Position numbers and translations under genes: made by a program. DNA of 16,645 nt from positions 1 through 16,645 of the forward strand of contig CAYSXI010000117.1 of NCBI GenBank assembly GCA_964434955.1. The letters are read 5' to 3'. Positions 7,839 through 14,982 of this stretch are shown here, piece after piece. The stretch is from JANQLU01 sp964434955 (lineage in GTDB: Bacteria > Planctomycetota > Planctomycetia > Pirellulales > Pirellulaceae). Within the stretch, counting starts at the first letter, position 1. The number at the start of each line of letters is the position of its first letter. The notes beneath the pieces are model-generated. The model was given only the letters and a program-made list of their open reading frames with translations, did no database searches and had not been told where the DNA came from.

Positions 7839-8489
7839 TTAAGTTTCGTTTGGGTGTCCAATTTCGCGAAGGTACTCTGAGATTCTGGCTTGCAAATCCA
7901 GCAGGTGCTGCCACTCATTGAAATTCACCTGCACAACGCGTCCATTTTTTGAAACTTCGATTCGCTTGACTAACTTGCGCAATCGCAGATGAATGTACTC
8001 AAGCATCTCCGCCATCTGAGCAGCCTGGCCTGGCGAAAGGCGCTGCGGTAGCTGAGGTGGATCTTCTTCCAGCAATGAAAGTTGATAGTGACTGTCATCA
8101 GCCATCTTTTGCGAGAGCATGTCATCGACGGCTTCCGGTTCCGCAGAATGCTCCCGCGACTCCGACTTGAATTTATTCCATCGGTCATCAATCTGCTGAC
8201 GGGAACCGTATAGGATCGTACTACGGCCCATGGTGATCATGTCACCGAAACGAAGAATCCGAAGTTGAGTGTCCTCACCGTTGACCTTGGTGCCATTGGT
8301 ACTTTCCAGGTCCGTCAGCACGAGTTCGTTATGGTCTTCCTGGATCTTGGCGTGATAACGACTGACGCGTTCATCGTTCAATTGAATCGAATTGCCTTCT
8401 TCTCGTCCAAGCGTGATCGGCAATCCGATATCGGAAAACACGCGGCCTTTGTCGGCTCCTTCAAGGACTCGGAGTGTGATGGGAGTCAT
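7839..8489 (-). CDS. FHA-domain protein
   Basis: This 216-residue cytosolic protein has an N-terminal forkhead-associated domain (about 6-97), which binds phosphothreonine peptides. The conserved residues are present: GRE at 28-30, SRYH at 43-46 and LTDLESTNGTKVNG at 58-71. Phosphothreonine recognition is therefore probably intact and suggests a partner Ser/Thr kinase, which is not in this window. After an acidic linker (105-150), residues 151-213 form a predicted helical region (PGQAAQMAEMLEYIHLRLRKL) and a short basic stretch (VQVNFNEWQHLLDLQARI). I cannot assign that region to a family. The start codon has no clear Shine-Dalgarno sequence. The gene is convergent with the Spy-like gene. Confidence 0.9.
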   Translation of the reverse strand: MTPITLRVLEGADKGRVFSDIGLPITLGREEGNSIQLNDERVSRYHAKIQEDHNELVLTDLESTNGTKVNGEDTQLRILRFGDMITMGRSTILYGSRQQIDDRWNKFKSESREHSAEPEAVDDMLSQKMADDSHYQLSLLEEDPPQLPQRLSPGQAAQMAEMLEYIHLRLRKLVKRIEVSKNGRVVQVNFNEWQHLLDLQARISEYLREIGHPNET

Positions 8490-8911
8490 GGACGGTTTTC
8501 AGGCTGGATCAACGAACGTGCAAGAGAATCCCAGTGGGCCCTCATCGATTGACGCACGTTCATGACGAACAAAAACGTAAGGGATTTATCGGAATGCGAC
8601 CAATTCTCGATTGATGAAAAGCAATTGTGAGAAGGAAAGTGCCCGGTTGCCGGGAGGATTTCAACAGTCGAGGGACATGAATGAGTGGTTCCCTTCATCC
8701 GGTCATGGGTATTCTACTCCGTAAACCTCAAAATCACGAGCATTTGCCGACCGCAAAAGCCCGATTTTTGCCTTTTTGGCGGACTTTTGGCCGCCTTTGC
8801 GACCTCGCATTCCGGGGACGGGTTTGGCGACACTTTGTGACCTCAATTTCAAGGCGGGAAATCGAGTTCATAAGAGCACCGGAAAACTTTGCCCAAATCC
8901 CCGTATCTGGA
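8490..8911. other. Non-coding spacer between FHA gene and PEP-CTERM protease gene
   Basis: No convincing gene is seen here. Open frames on either strand lack ribosome binding sites and protein-like composition. There are two small inverted repeats: CCCGG/CCGGG at 8642-8654 and GGCGG/CCGCC at 8778-8795. This stretch should hold the upstream control of both divergent genes. Confidence 0.4.
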
Positions 8912-8939
8912 TTGAGTGAAGTTTCGTACTAACTAGAAT
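8912..8939 (+). promoter_or_regulatory. Probable promoter of the PEP-CTERM protease gene
   Basis: TTGAGT (8912-8917) and TAGAAT (8934-8939) are separated by 16 bases, giving a start near 8946. GGGGGC (8941-8946) and GCCCCC (8973-8978) could close a 26-base loop at the 5' end of the message just before the ATG at 8990, which might limit translation. Confidence 0.45.
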
Positions 8940-8989
8940 GGGGGGCGAATTGTTTTTGCAACAAGTTGTTTTGCCCCCTCGAGCTATCT

Positions 8990-10159
8990 ATGAAATTGCT
9001 TCGACTGAGTTCTCTCGTCGCGGTTTGCTGCTTTGCGTTGGTCGCGCAAATTTCGGCTCAGCAAACGGTCTTCCTTGATTTCGATTCAGGGACGGATGGA
9101 TCCATCAACTACACGACTGCGATGCGGGATGATGTGCAGTCGCAGATGGAGGCAATCTATTCTGGCTTCAACGTTTCGTTCACTCAGTCCAATCCTGGTG
9201 GCACGTTTGCCACTGTCACTTTCAATTCGGGAAGTGCGGGCGGCGTTGCTCAACACATCGATTTTCGCAACCTGGATAAAGCTGACTCCGCCGTCGTCAA
9301 TGTGGATGGCTTGGGATTCGGCTCGACGCCAGACATCGTTCGAGCGACCTCGTTCATTGGCTCGCACGAGTTGGGACACCTGTTAGGCCTTCGTCACCGC
9401 GACTCATTCGGCCCAATTGGAGGCGGAGTCATTTCGGGCGTCAGCGGGTCATTTCTACCCAGCTACCCGGGACCGACCACGGCCGACGAGTTTGACAACC
9501 ATGTCATGGCGACACCGGCACTGGGCCAGCCACTCTCGGCGATCACTTCACCAGCATTTTTTAGCGAAAGATCCGCGATCAAGCTGACATTCAACGAGAG
9601 CGGTTCGGTCGTCAGCGAGCAAGCCGGAGCCCATGGTTCCATTGGAACCGCACAAGCGGTCACCTTGGATAACATGACGGTACTCAACACCATTTTGACC
9701 GGTGATAACGCCGGGATCGGCGATTTTTCGGTTGACGCTGTCGCCGTCACAGGTGCTCTCGGAGCCGGTGGCGAACTCGACTTCTACAGCTTTTCCGGAA
9801 ATGCGGGAGACCTGATGAATTTTGAAGTCATGTCCAACGCGCTGAGCCACCGAATTGGAAATGTGATTGATCCGCAGATTTCAATTTTCCATTCAAACGG
9901 AACGGCCGTCGATTACTACGGCACGGCAGCTTTCAATGACGACGAAATCGAAACGCTCGACTCGGTCATCATTGACTTGATTCTGCCAAGCGACGACACG
10001 TACTTCGTGCAAATCAACGCGTTTGGGGCGGGAGATACGGGGAGTTACGAACTCTTCATGACCCGCTTCAACGGCGCTGCAGTGATTCCAGAGCCCTCAT
10101 CTGCAATGATTCTGGTGCTGGTTTCCGGGCTCGTCCTGGCACGGCGACGTCGCCGATAA
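8990..10159 (+). CDS. Matrixin-like metalloprotease with PPC-like domain and PEP-CTERM signal
   Basis: This 389-residue secreted protein starts with a signal peptide (1-23, cleaved after QISA). The catalytic part (about 25-190) has the metzincin zinc motif HELGHLLGLRH (126-136) with all three histidines and the glutamate, and a plausible Met-turn at HVMATP (171-176). Residues 218-362 resemble a bacterial pre-peptidase C-terminal (PPC) domain (GELDFYSFSGNAGD; DDTYFVQINAFGAGDTGSYEL). The C-terminus is a PEP-CTERM sorting signal: IPEPSSA, a hydrophobic stretch, then RRRRR. Family knowledge predicts cleavage by an exosortase and surface retention. The frame also opens at a TTG (8966), but the ATG at 8990 begins the signal peptide directly. 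The gene stands alone between its own promoter and terminator. Its substrate is unknown. Confidence 0.9.
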   Translation: MKLLRLSSLVAVCCFALVAQISAQQTVFLDFDSGTDGSINYTTAMRDDVQSQMEAIYSGFNVSFTQSNPGGTFATVTFNSGSAGGVAQHIDFRNLDKADSAVVNVDGLGFGSTPDIVRATSFIGSHELGHLLGLRHRDSFGPIGGGVISGVSGSFLPSYPGPTTADEFDNHVMATPALGQPLSAITSPAFFSERSAIKLTFNESGSVVSEQAGAHGSIGTAQAVTLDNMTVLNTILTGDNAGIGDFSVDAVAVTGALGAGGELDFYSFSGNAGDLMNFEVMSNALSHRIGNVIDPQISIFHSNGTAVDYYGTAAFNDDEIETLDSVIIDLILPSDDTYFVQINAFGAGDTGSYELFMTRFNGAAVIPEPSSAMILVLVSGLVLARRRRR

Positions 10160-10177
10160 GGATTACCAATCACGCCA

Positions 10178-10206
10178 AAGCCGGATCCCTTGATTCGGCT
10201 TTTTTT
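10178..10206 (+). terminator. Rho-independent terminator of the PEP-CTERM protease gene
   Basis: AAGCCGGATC (10178-10187) pairs with GATTCGGCTT (10192-10201), a 10-base stem with one G-T pair and a CCTT loop, followed by a T run to 10206. It lies 18 bases after the stop codon. Confidence 0.92.
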
Positions 10207-10271
10207 ATGCCAATTCGCGATCACGATTAAGAAGTTTCGCCAAAGCCTGAAAATGGCAACCAAGATCCGTC

Positions 10272-10299
10272 TTGCGTTCAACTTGCGCGTCGATAGAAT
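10272..10299 (+). promoter_or_regulatory. Probable promoter of the tRNA-Arg gene
   Basis: TTGCGT (10272-10277) and TAGAAT (10294-10299) are 16 bases apart, about 65 bases upstream of the tRNA 5' end. The -10 box is identical to that proposed for the PEP-CTERM protease gene. Confidence 0.4.
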
Positions 10300-10363
10300 T
10301 AGTCTTCCTGTTTGATACTCAGGTTGTTTGAAATTCAGACAGCGTGAAAATTCAGATCGGTAC

Positions 10364-10437
10364 GCGTCCGTAGCTCAATTGGATAGAGCACTGGTCTTCG
10401 GAACCAGGGGTTGAAGGTTCGAGTCCTTCCGGGCGTG
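10364..10437 (+). tRNA. tRNA-Arg (anticodon UCG)
   Basis: The 74-base cloverleaf is complete. The acceptor arms GCGTCCG/CGGGCGT pair with two G-T pairs. The D arm is GCTC/GAGC, the anticodon arm CTGGT/ACCAG with loop CTTCGGA (anticodon TCG, reading CGA), and the T arm GAAGG/CCTTC with loop TTCGAGT. The discriminator is G, and CCA is not encoded (CTG follows). An integrase gene begins 166 bases downstream in the same direction, so the 3' end of this tRNA is the probable attachment site. No second copy of the 3' end is visible in the window. Confidence 0.95.
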
Positions 10438-10444
10438 CTGAGGT

Positions 10445-10480
10445 AAAGCCTTAAGTGCGTTGCATTTTGGGGCTTTTTTT
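10445..10480 (+). terminator. Weak terminator after tRNA-Arg
   Basis: AAAGCC (10445-10450) can pair with GGCTTT (10471-10476) across a 20-base loop, and a T run ends at 10480. The stem is short, so efficiency is doubtful, but the position directly after the tRNA fits. Confidence 0.45.
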
Positions 10481-10603
10481 GTTTGCTTTACTCCTTGCCA
10501 GTACGAGAAGTTGTACGAAAAATAATTCTGGCAACGCTTGTAGCGATGTCAGAACGCGAATATTGCAGTCGCCCCTATTGGTATTTTGACTGGAGTATTT
10601 GCG

Positions 10604-11779
10604 ATGCCACATTTTCCAAAGCCGTTTTTCAAGAAAAGCAGGGGCGTTTGGTATGTCGAAATCAAACGCAAACAAATCAATCTCGGGGCGGATCGAGATT
10701 CGGCTTTCGAACGCTACCATGAGTTGATGTCGAGCCGATCGGCTCAGCCCACCAACGACGAAGACCTGCTTGCTGTTTCGGTTGTCGATTCATTTCTAGA
10801 CTGGGTGAAATACAACCGATCGCCGGATACCTTTGAATGGTATCGTTTTCGGCTTCAACGGTTCGTCGATGCCTACCCGGAAATTCGTGCAACTAAGTTG
10901 CTCCCCTATCACGTTGAGCAATGGGTAGCCACCTTTCACGACATCTCAATCACGACACGTCGAAACTATCTTCGATCTGTAAAAAGATGTTTTAGCTGGG
11001 CAAAAAAACAAGGGTATTTCGAGCAAAATCCGATAGCCGACTTGGAAATACCCTCCGGCAAAAACCGCGAGATCACAATTGAACAGGCCGAATTCGACAA
11101 TTTTCTGAGCTTTGTCCGAAACGACGCATTTTGCGATTTGGTATTGGTTGCCTGGGAAACTGGCTGTCGTCCTCAAGAGATTCTCAGGGTCGAAGCGCGA
11201 CACGTTGACTTGAAGAATCAACGATGGGTTTTTCCCAAATCCGAGTCCAAAATGAAGCGGACTGCTAGGGTAATTTATTTATCTGACAAAGCACTTGAAA
11301 TCACCAAACGGCAGTGCCGTCGTTACGCGGCTGGCAAACTGTTTCGGAATTCCAATGGAAAGCCATGGAACAAGTCCTCAGCCAACTGCCAGTTTTCGGC
11401 TACACAGCTGCGCATGGGGAAAGTTGAAATGCGGCGACGGAACATCGAGGTGTCCGAGCATGAAATCGAACGACTGATCGGCGTACTTGAGCCAAACAAA
11501 GTAGAACGCGGGGTTACAAGGCCGAAACGTCCGGCCGAAATTCGTGAAGAGGCTAAGAGAAAGCTGGTAAATAAGGTAGCGCGCTCGTTAGCACCTCGTT
11601 ATTGTTTGTATGCAATCCGACACGCATTCTGCACAAATGCGTTGAAACGAGGCGTCGATCCACTGACAGTTGCCTTGCTGCTTGGCCACTCAGATCCGAG
11701 TACTCTAGCTAAAACCTATCAACATTTAAGCTTGAGCCCCGAGCACCTTTTAGAAAAAGCGAAGGCGGCAACCTGCTAG
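10604..11779 (+). CDS. Tyrosine recombinase/integrase
   Basis: This 391-residue site-specific recombinase presumably inserts and excises the surrounding island. An N-terminal arm-binding part (KKSRGVWYVEIKRKQINLG) and a SAM-like core-binding domain (about 57-145) precede the catalytic domain (about 155-391). The first catalytic arginine is R189 in TGCRPQEI and the beta-hairpin lysine is probably K213 or K216. R339 and H340 sit in YAIRHAF, H362 in LLGHSD, and Y372 is the nucleophile in KTYQHL. The position normally held by histidine in HxxR is tyrosine (Y336). An insertion of about 75 residues (254-330) separates the hairpin from the YAIRH motif, as I recall for planctomycete integrases. I chose ATG 10604 because GGAG lies 8 bases upstream; a TTG at 10586 is weaker. 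It begins 166 bases after the tRNA-Arg. Confidence 0.92.
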   Translation: MPHFPKPFFKKSRGVWYVEIKRKQINLGADRDSAFERYHELMSSRSAQPTNDEDLLAVSVVDSFLDWVKYNRSPDTFEWYRFRLQRFVDAYPEIRATKLLPYHVEQWVATFHDISITTRRNYLRSVKRCFSWAKKQGYFEQNPIADLEIPSGKNREITIEQAEFDNFLSFVRNDAFCDLVLVAWETGCRPQEILRVEARHVDLKNQRWVFPKSESKMKRTARVIYLSDKALEITKRQCRRYAAGKLFRNSNGKPWNKSSANCQFSATQLRMGKVEMRRRNIEVSEHEIERLIGVLEPNKVERGVTRPKRPAEIREEAKRKLVNKVARSLAPRYCLYAIRHAFCTNALKRGVDPLTVALLLGHSDPSTLAKTYQHLSLSPEHLLEKAKAATC

Positions 11780-11822
11780 AGGCAACCCAAACGAATAAAA
11801 ACTGCTGTTGGCTTAATGCTCC

Positions 11823-12330
11823 GTGGAACGAAGATTCAATGGTCTAGAAGGATTCGTAAGCAACAAAAGTAATCACGGCAGATATGCGCCTAGCCGTCCA
11901 CGAAAACACAATTTGGATGAATACCGATCAGCAAGTGAAAGGGTAATTGCACGTACTTTAAAGGAAAAATGGACTCCGCTTCGTATACGAGGCGGAAGTT
12001 CCGGTGTCCCGAAAATATACAGGCGGCACCCGTGATCGAACCTGGCACCCTGATTTCTTTTTGAGTGACCTGGGTTTCTTCATTGAATACGCTGGAATTT
12101 CCGGCGACGAAGCCTACGAAAAGGGAGTGGCCAGGAAAAAGAAGATCTATGAGCAGATGGGAATTCCGGTTTTGTGGCTATACCCTGAAGACTTGTGGAC
12201 GCTATATGGCTCGCGAGGAAAAATGACTCTGCGCCAAGATGTTGCGAAGCACATTCTGAGGACGGTGTACGAAACGGCTACAAGCCAGGGTTTCAATAAT
12301 CCCCGCTCTGACAATTCCTCCTTTTGGTAG
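11823..12330 (+). pseudogene. PD-(D/E)XK-like nuclease gene with a one-base frameshift
   Basis: Two overlapping frames together give one protein of about 169 residues. The first part (from GTG 11823, without a clear ribosome binding site) ends its sensible sequence at YRSASERVIARTLKE. The second frame continues with NGLRFVYEAEVPVSRKY, then RTWHPDFFLSDLGFFIEYAG and YEKGVARKKKIYEQMGIPVLWLYPEDL. Removing one A from the run of five at 11965-11969 joins them seamlessly. The PD (HPDFF), the E (FIEYAG) and the following RKKK fit a PD-(D/E)XK nuclease core, though I cannot name the family. As given, translation stops after HP at 12033-12035. Possible causes are true mutation, a sequencing error in the A run, or frameshifting. 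It follows the integrase by 43 bases. Confidence 0.7.
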
Positions 12331-12376
12331 TGTCAGGCATGCGAACACTTAAAAATCGCTTCCCATTCTTGAGGAG

Positions 12377-12727
12377 ATGAAACACACTCCGTTTTATGAG
12401 GAACTGATTGGTCGGGGCTTGCCTAGCATCGCACAGGTTTCCAAAATTTCTCGTGAACGAAGAACGGTCGACACACATTTCTATCATGACGATGAGGAAC
12501 TCTATGCATGTGGATTCGATTCTGCGACCGAACAGGTTTTTGGATTTCGCGTATTTCGATCTAAACCCATTGCACTTGGCTATTGGGGACGTGTGAGTTT
12601 GAATTGGCTTGAAAACAGCCACTCTGAACTCGGCATCAAGTTTTTGATCAACCAAGATTTTCAAAGCGGACAGTTGGCCACAAACGTTCGCCGAATTCGG
12701 GAATGTTTGAATTACGACGCTGACTAA
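12377..12727 (+). CDS. Hypothetical protein, 116 aa, weakly DUF2958-like
   Basis: This is a soluble 116-residue protein without signal or membrane segments. The core FGFRVFRSKPIALGYWG (55-71) followed by SLNWLE and SELG loosely recalls the DUF2958 pattern (a GyV-type strand, LGYFSLxELE, then a D-x-x-F), a family common on plasmids and other mobile elements. I would not insist on the assignment. GAGGAG lies immediately before the ATG at 12377, closer than ideal for initiation. Its stop overlaps that of the convergent ParA-like gene by 4 bases (CTAA at 12724-12727), leaving no room for a terminator between them. It lies 46 bases after the broken nuclease gene and may belong to the same transcript. 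Confidence 0.6.
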   Translation: MKHTPFYEELIGRGLPSIAQVSKISRERRTVDTHFYHDDEELYACGFDSATEQVFGFRVFRSKPIALGYWGRVSLNWLENSHSELGIKFLINQDFQSGQLATNVRRIRECLNYDAD

Positions 12728-14649
12728 CTCTTTTCTTTCGGTTGATTGAGCACACCGCTTATACTTGATCGCAAACGAACAAACCAATTCCGCAGGACCA
12801 ATCGAAACATCATTGTGATTACCGATATGCTGGCCCACTTACCCTTTGTGCGTGACAAGCCCAAAGCAAAAAACAGAACGCTTAATAGCACGAAACAAAT
12901 TGCCATTCGAACATCGCCAAGACCAACAATGTTGATTCCAGCAATAAGATAGCCGGGCATTAGTGCGCCCATCCAGGAGACCAGATAGGTCAATCGCCCT
13001 AACTCGAGACTTTGAATCTCACCAGCTTCTGACAGGCGCAATTTTGTGGCAATAGGCAGTTCGGCAAAGGAAGAAGCCTGCCAGTATTGTTCAAACGACC
13101 AGTAAATGCGGATAATTCTTTTCGTGAGACAAACCAACGCGTAGATGAACAACCCAAGCAAGGCAAAATCAATTGGCAACGCAACCATGTAGTAGCCCAG
13201 ATCGTCAGGGCGGTACGTTTCCCACATCAACAGTCCGAAAATCAAACCCCACATCAACGGGATTGATTCTGCGATTGCTGGTTTTTTGCCGGTCCATTCG
13301 GGATCAGCTGACTGAACGGTCCTCTCGACACTGTTCTCAAGCGCGTTGGCAGCGTTTTTGTTATCCGGGTGGGTATATTCAAATTGTCGCATGATGTCTT
13401 TTGCCAGGCCTCCATCGGCAATTGTTCTTAGAACATGACGGGCAACCAACGACCCCAAAGTGCCACCACGTTTTTGAAATGCCAACGGCGTGTCAGCGCG
13501 AAGCTTTGTCGGGCTAATGAACCGAACATTTGCCATTCCGATCGGTGCCGGGCCATCCAACAGGCTGGCTCGAATCTGATTCATTTCATTTGAATCCGTA
13601 TTGAAGGGACGCCACTCAGCTAGCGCCTGCTCGCGCGCCTGGGTCGCTTCAGATTTGAAAACCATTGCATCCTTGAGCGTTGGAATCCTGTTCACAATTT
13701 CCAACCATAGACAGTCGGCCGTGTTTGGTTCCTTTCTTCTTATTTCAGCAGCCATTAGCCAATTTGCGCGCATCGTATTCGCATCGCTATCTGAAACCAA
13801 GATATTTGTGTCAGAAAAACTACAAAGCGCTTTGACGATGTCTAGATATCCTGGATGGGAATCGAATATGACAACGTCGACATTCAGACGAGCCAGCCGC
13901 TCCAAAACGCGAGAAAACACCTTACGAGTTTCCTTAGGCTTCCAATCTAGGAATATTGGCGGTGGTACAGGGTCCTCGGGTTCATAGTTTGCCTCATTGA
14001 ATTCCATACGGCTATAGGCAGGGACAAAATACAAGTTCCCGCTTGGAACATGGCTTGTCGGCGGGTCGACCTTGATCGGACAAAGGTTTCTGTTGCACAC
14101 TAACACATTATCGCCGAGTCCAAGCGACAAAAGGGACATAGGGCGGCTTTTCGGATCTAGAGCTCTAGCAAACCATTTCGTTGCACCAATTGTGAATAGG
14201 TCAGCATCAATGAGTGCGACATTGCATCGATTCGCAAGCTCAACGGCAAGATTGACCGATAGAGTCGTCTTGCCAACTCCGCCCTTTGAGCTAACCAACG
14301 AAATTACGAAAGGAAGTTTGTTTTGACTTGCCGATTCAAACGGATGCTGTGGGAGAACATCTGGATTTGGAATTTCACTCAGGTCTTTTAGCCTTTCAGG
14401 GTCTACTCCTCTTGTTAGGCCAATTCGTGCTCTAATTCTCGTGTCGACAAATCCGCCGCTGCGCGCCTTTTCAAATGTTGCAGGTGCCAGATCACTCTTG
14501 TCAAAATCCGTATTCGGAACGGCTTTGCGAAACCGCTCCCAATCAGCGCCGTACTCCCTTATGCAGACTTCGAACATGTGGTTGATATTGAGTCGAACAC
14601 CTCGCTGGCGTTTGGACTTTGCAGTCCCCTTAGATTGGTGCTCGTGCAT
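12724..14649 (-). CDS. Membrane-anchored ParA/MinD-like ATPase with HTH-like N-terminus
   Basis: This 641-residue protein combines three parts. Residues 20-92 include LAPATFEKARSGGFVDTRIR and then IGLTRGVDPERL, which resembles a Cro/C1-type HTH. Residues 112-415 form a SIMIBI-class ATPase of the ParA/MinD group: deviant Walker A SKGGVGKTT (121-129, signature K122 and P-loop K127), ALIDADL (145-151) and Walker B VVIFDSHPGY (259-268). The C-terminal part carries four predicted membrane segments (about 462-478, 484-508, 553-576, 582-599), ending in a basic tail. ParA proteins are normally soluble, about 200-320 residues, so the anchor and length are unusual. It could position DNA or proteins at the membrane, or signal from it; both are guesses. 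The ATG at 14649 has AGGA 10 bases upstream. It is divergent from the HTH and VWA genes. Confidence 0.85.
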   Translation of the reverse strand: MHEHQSKGTAKSKRQRGVRLNINHMFEVCIREYGADWERFRKAVPNTDFDKSDLAPATFEKARSGGFVDTRIRARIGLTRGVDPERLKDLSEIPNPDVLPQHPFESASQNKLPFVISLVSSKGGVGKTTLSVNLAVELANRCNVALIDADLFTIGATKWFARALDPKSRPMSLLSLGLGDNVLVCNRNLCPIKVDPPTSHVPSGNLYFVPAYSRMEFNEANYEPEDPVPPPIFLDWKPKETRKVFSRVLERLARLNVDVVIFDSHPGYLDIVKALCSFSDTNILVSDSDANTMRANWLMAAEIRRKEPNTADCLWLEIVNRIPTLKDAMVFKSEATQAREQALAEWRPFNTDSNEMNQIRASLLDGPAPIGMANVRFISPTKLRADTPLAFQKRGGTLGSLVARHVLRTIADGGLAKDIMRQFEYTHPDNKNAANALENSVERTVQSADPEWTGKKPAIAESIPLMWGLIFGLLMWETYRPDDLGYYMVALPIDFALLGLFIYALVCLTKRIIRIYWSFEQYWQASSFAELPIATKLRLSEAGEIQSLELGRLTYLVSWMGALMPGYLIAGINIVGLGDVRMAICFVLLSVLFFALGLSRTKGKWASISVITMMFRLVLRNWFVRLRSSISGVLNQPKEKS

Positions 14650-14742
14650 TTTCGAAATGTCCTATGAAACCGAAATTTATTTTCGTCGATTGAACGCTTG
14701 AGATCACAGGTTGCAAGTTCATACCAGGAAACTATTTGAGGT

Positions 14743-14775
14743 TTAACTTTTCAGGATGTCGATCACAAAAGTTAA
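14743..14775. repeat. Inverted repeat 1 in the ATPase/HTH divergent spacer
   Basis: The 333-base spacer 14650-14982 holds no convincing gene. TTAACTTTT (14743-14751) and AAAAGTTAA (14767-14775) are perfect 9-base complements with a 15-base spacer, lying about 94 bases upstream of the ATPase start. The layout suits an operator for a dimeric regulator controlling the divergent genes. Confidence 0.5.
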
Positions 14776-14819
14776 CTCTCTTCATTAAAAGAAAGAATTG
14801 ACTATTGAAGATTGGATGC

Positions 14820-14854
14820 AACGAGTCGCGTTCGCTATTCGCGGTTCACTCGTT
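14820..14854. repeat. Inverted repeat 2 in the ATPase/HTH divergent spacer
   Basis: AACGAGT (14820-14826) pairs with ACTCGTT (14848-14854). Inside, CGCG (14827-14830) can pair with CGCG (14840-14843), leaving a GTTC bulge and a 9-base loop. A sequence like a -35 box (TTGACT) lies just upstream, so it may be part of the leader of the HTH gene. Confidence 0.4.
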
Positions 14855-14920
14855 CAAACTTGGCTGCCACTCGAAATCGCCCGACTTGGCAAAAGTGAGT
14901 AGCAGTCTCAAAGCCACGAT

Positions 14921-14954
14921 CCATACCTGCAATCAGGAAATTCAGCAGGTATGG
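14921..14954. repeat. Inverted repeat 3: 10-base perfect palindrome upstream of the HTH gene
   Basis: CCATACCTGC (14921-14930) and GCAGGTATGG (14945-14954) match perfectly across a 14-base loop and end 28 bases before the ATG at 14983. This is the strongest of the three repeats. It could be the site bound by the HTH protein itself (autoregulation) or a hairpin in its mRNA leader. Confidence 0.6.
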
Positions 14955-14982
14955 GGCAACCAAACCAATCTGAGAGGTCACT

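Noticed and set aside
8486..8698. 70-residue minus-strand frame ending at the FHA start (ATGA overlap)
   Set aside because: It has no ribosome binding site and a non-protein-like composition. The overlap with the FHA start alone is not enough.
12004..12330. Separate 108-residue gene starting at GTG 12004
   Set aside because: The protein-like sequence continues upstream of this GTG in the same frame to about 11968 and joins the preceding frame, so it is the second half of one broken gene.
12293..12838. 181-residue minus-strand frame across the convergent stops
   Set aside because: It overlaps two better supported genes in other frames and has no recognisable motif.
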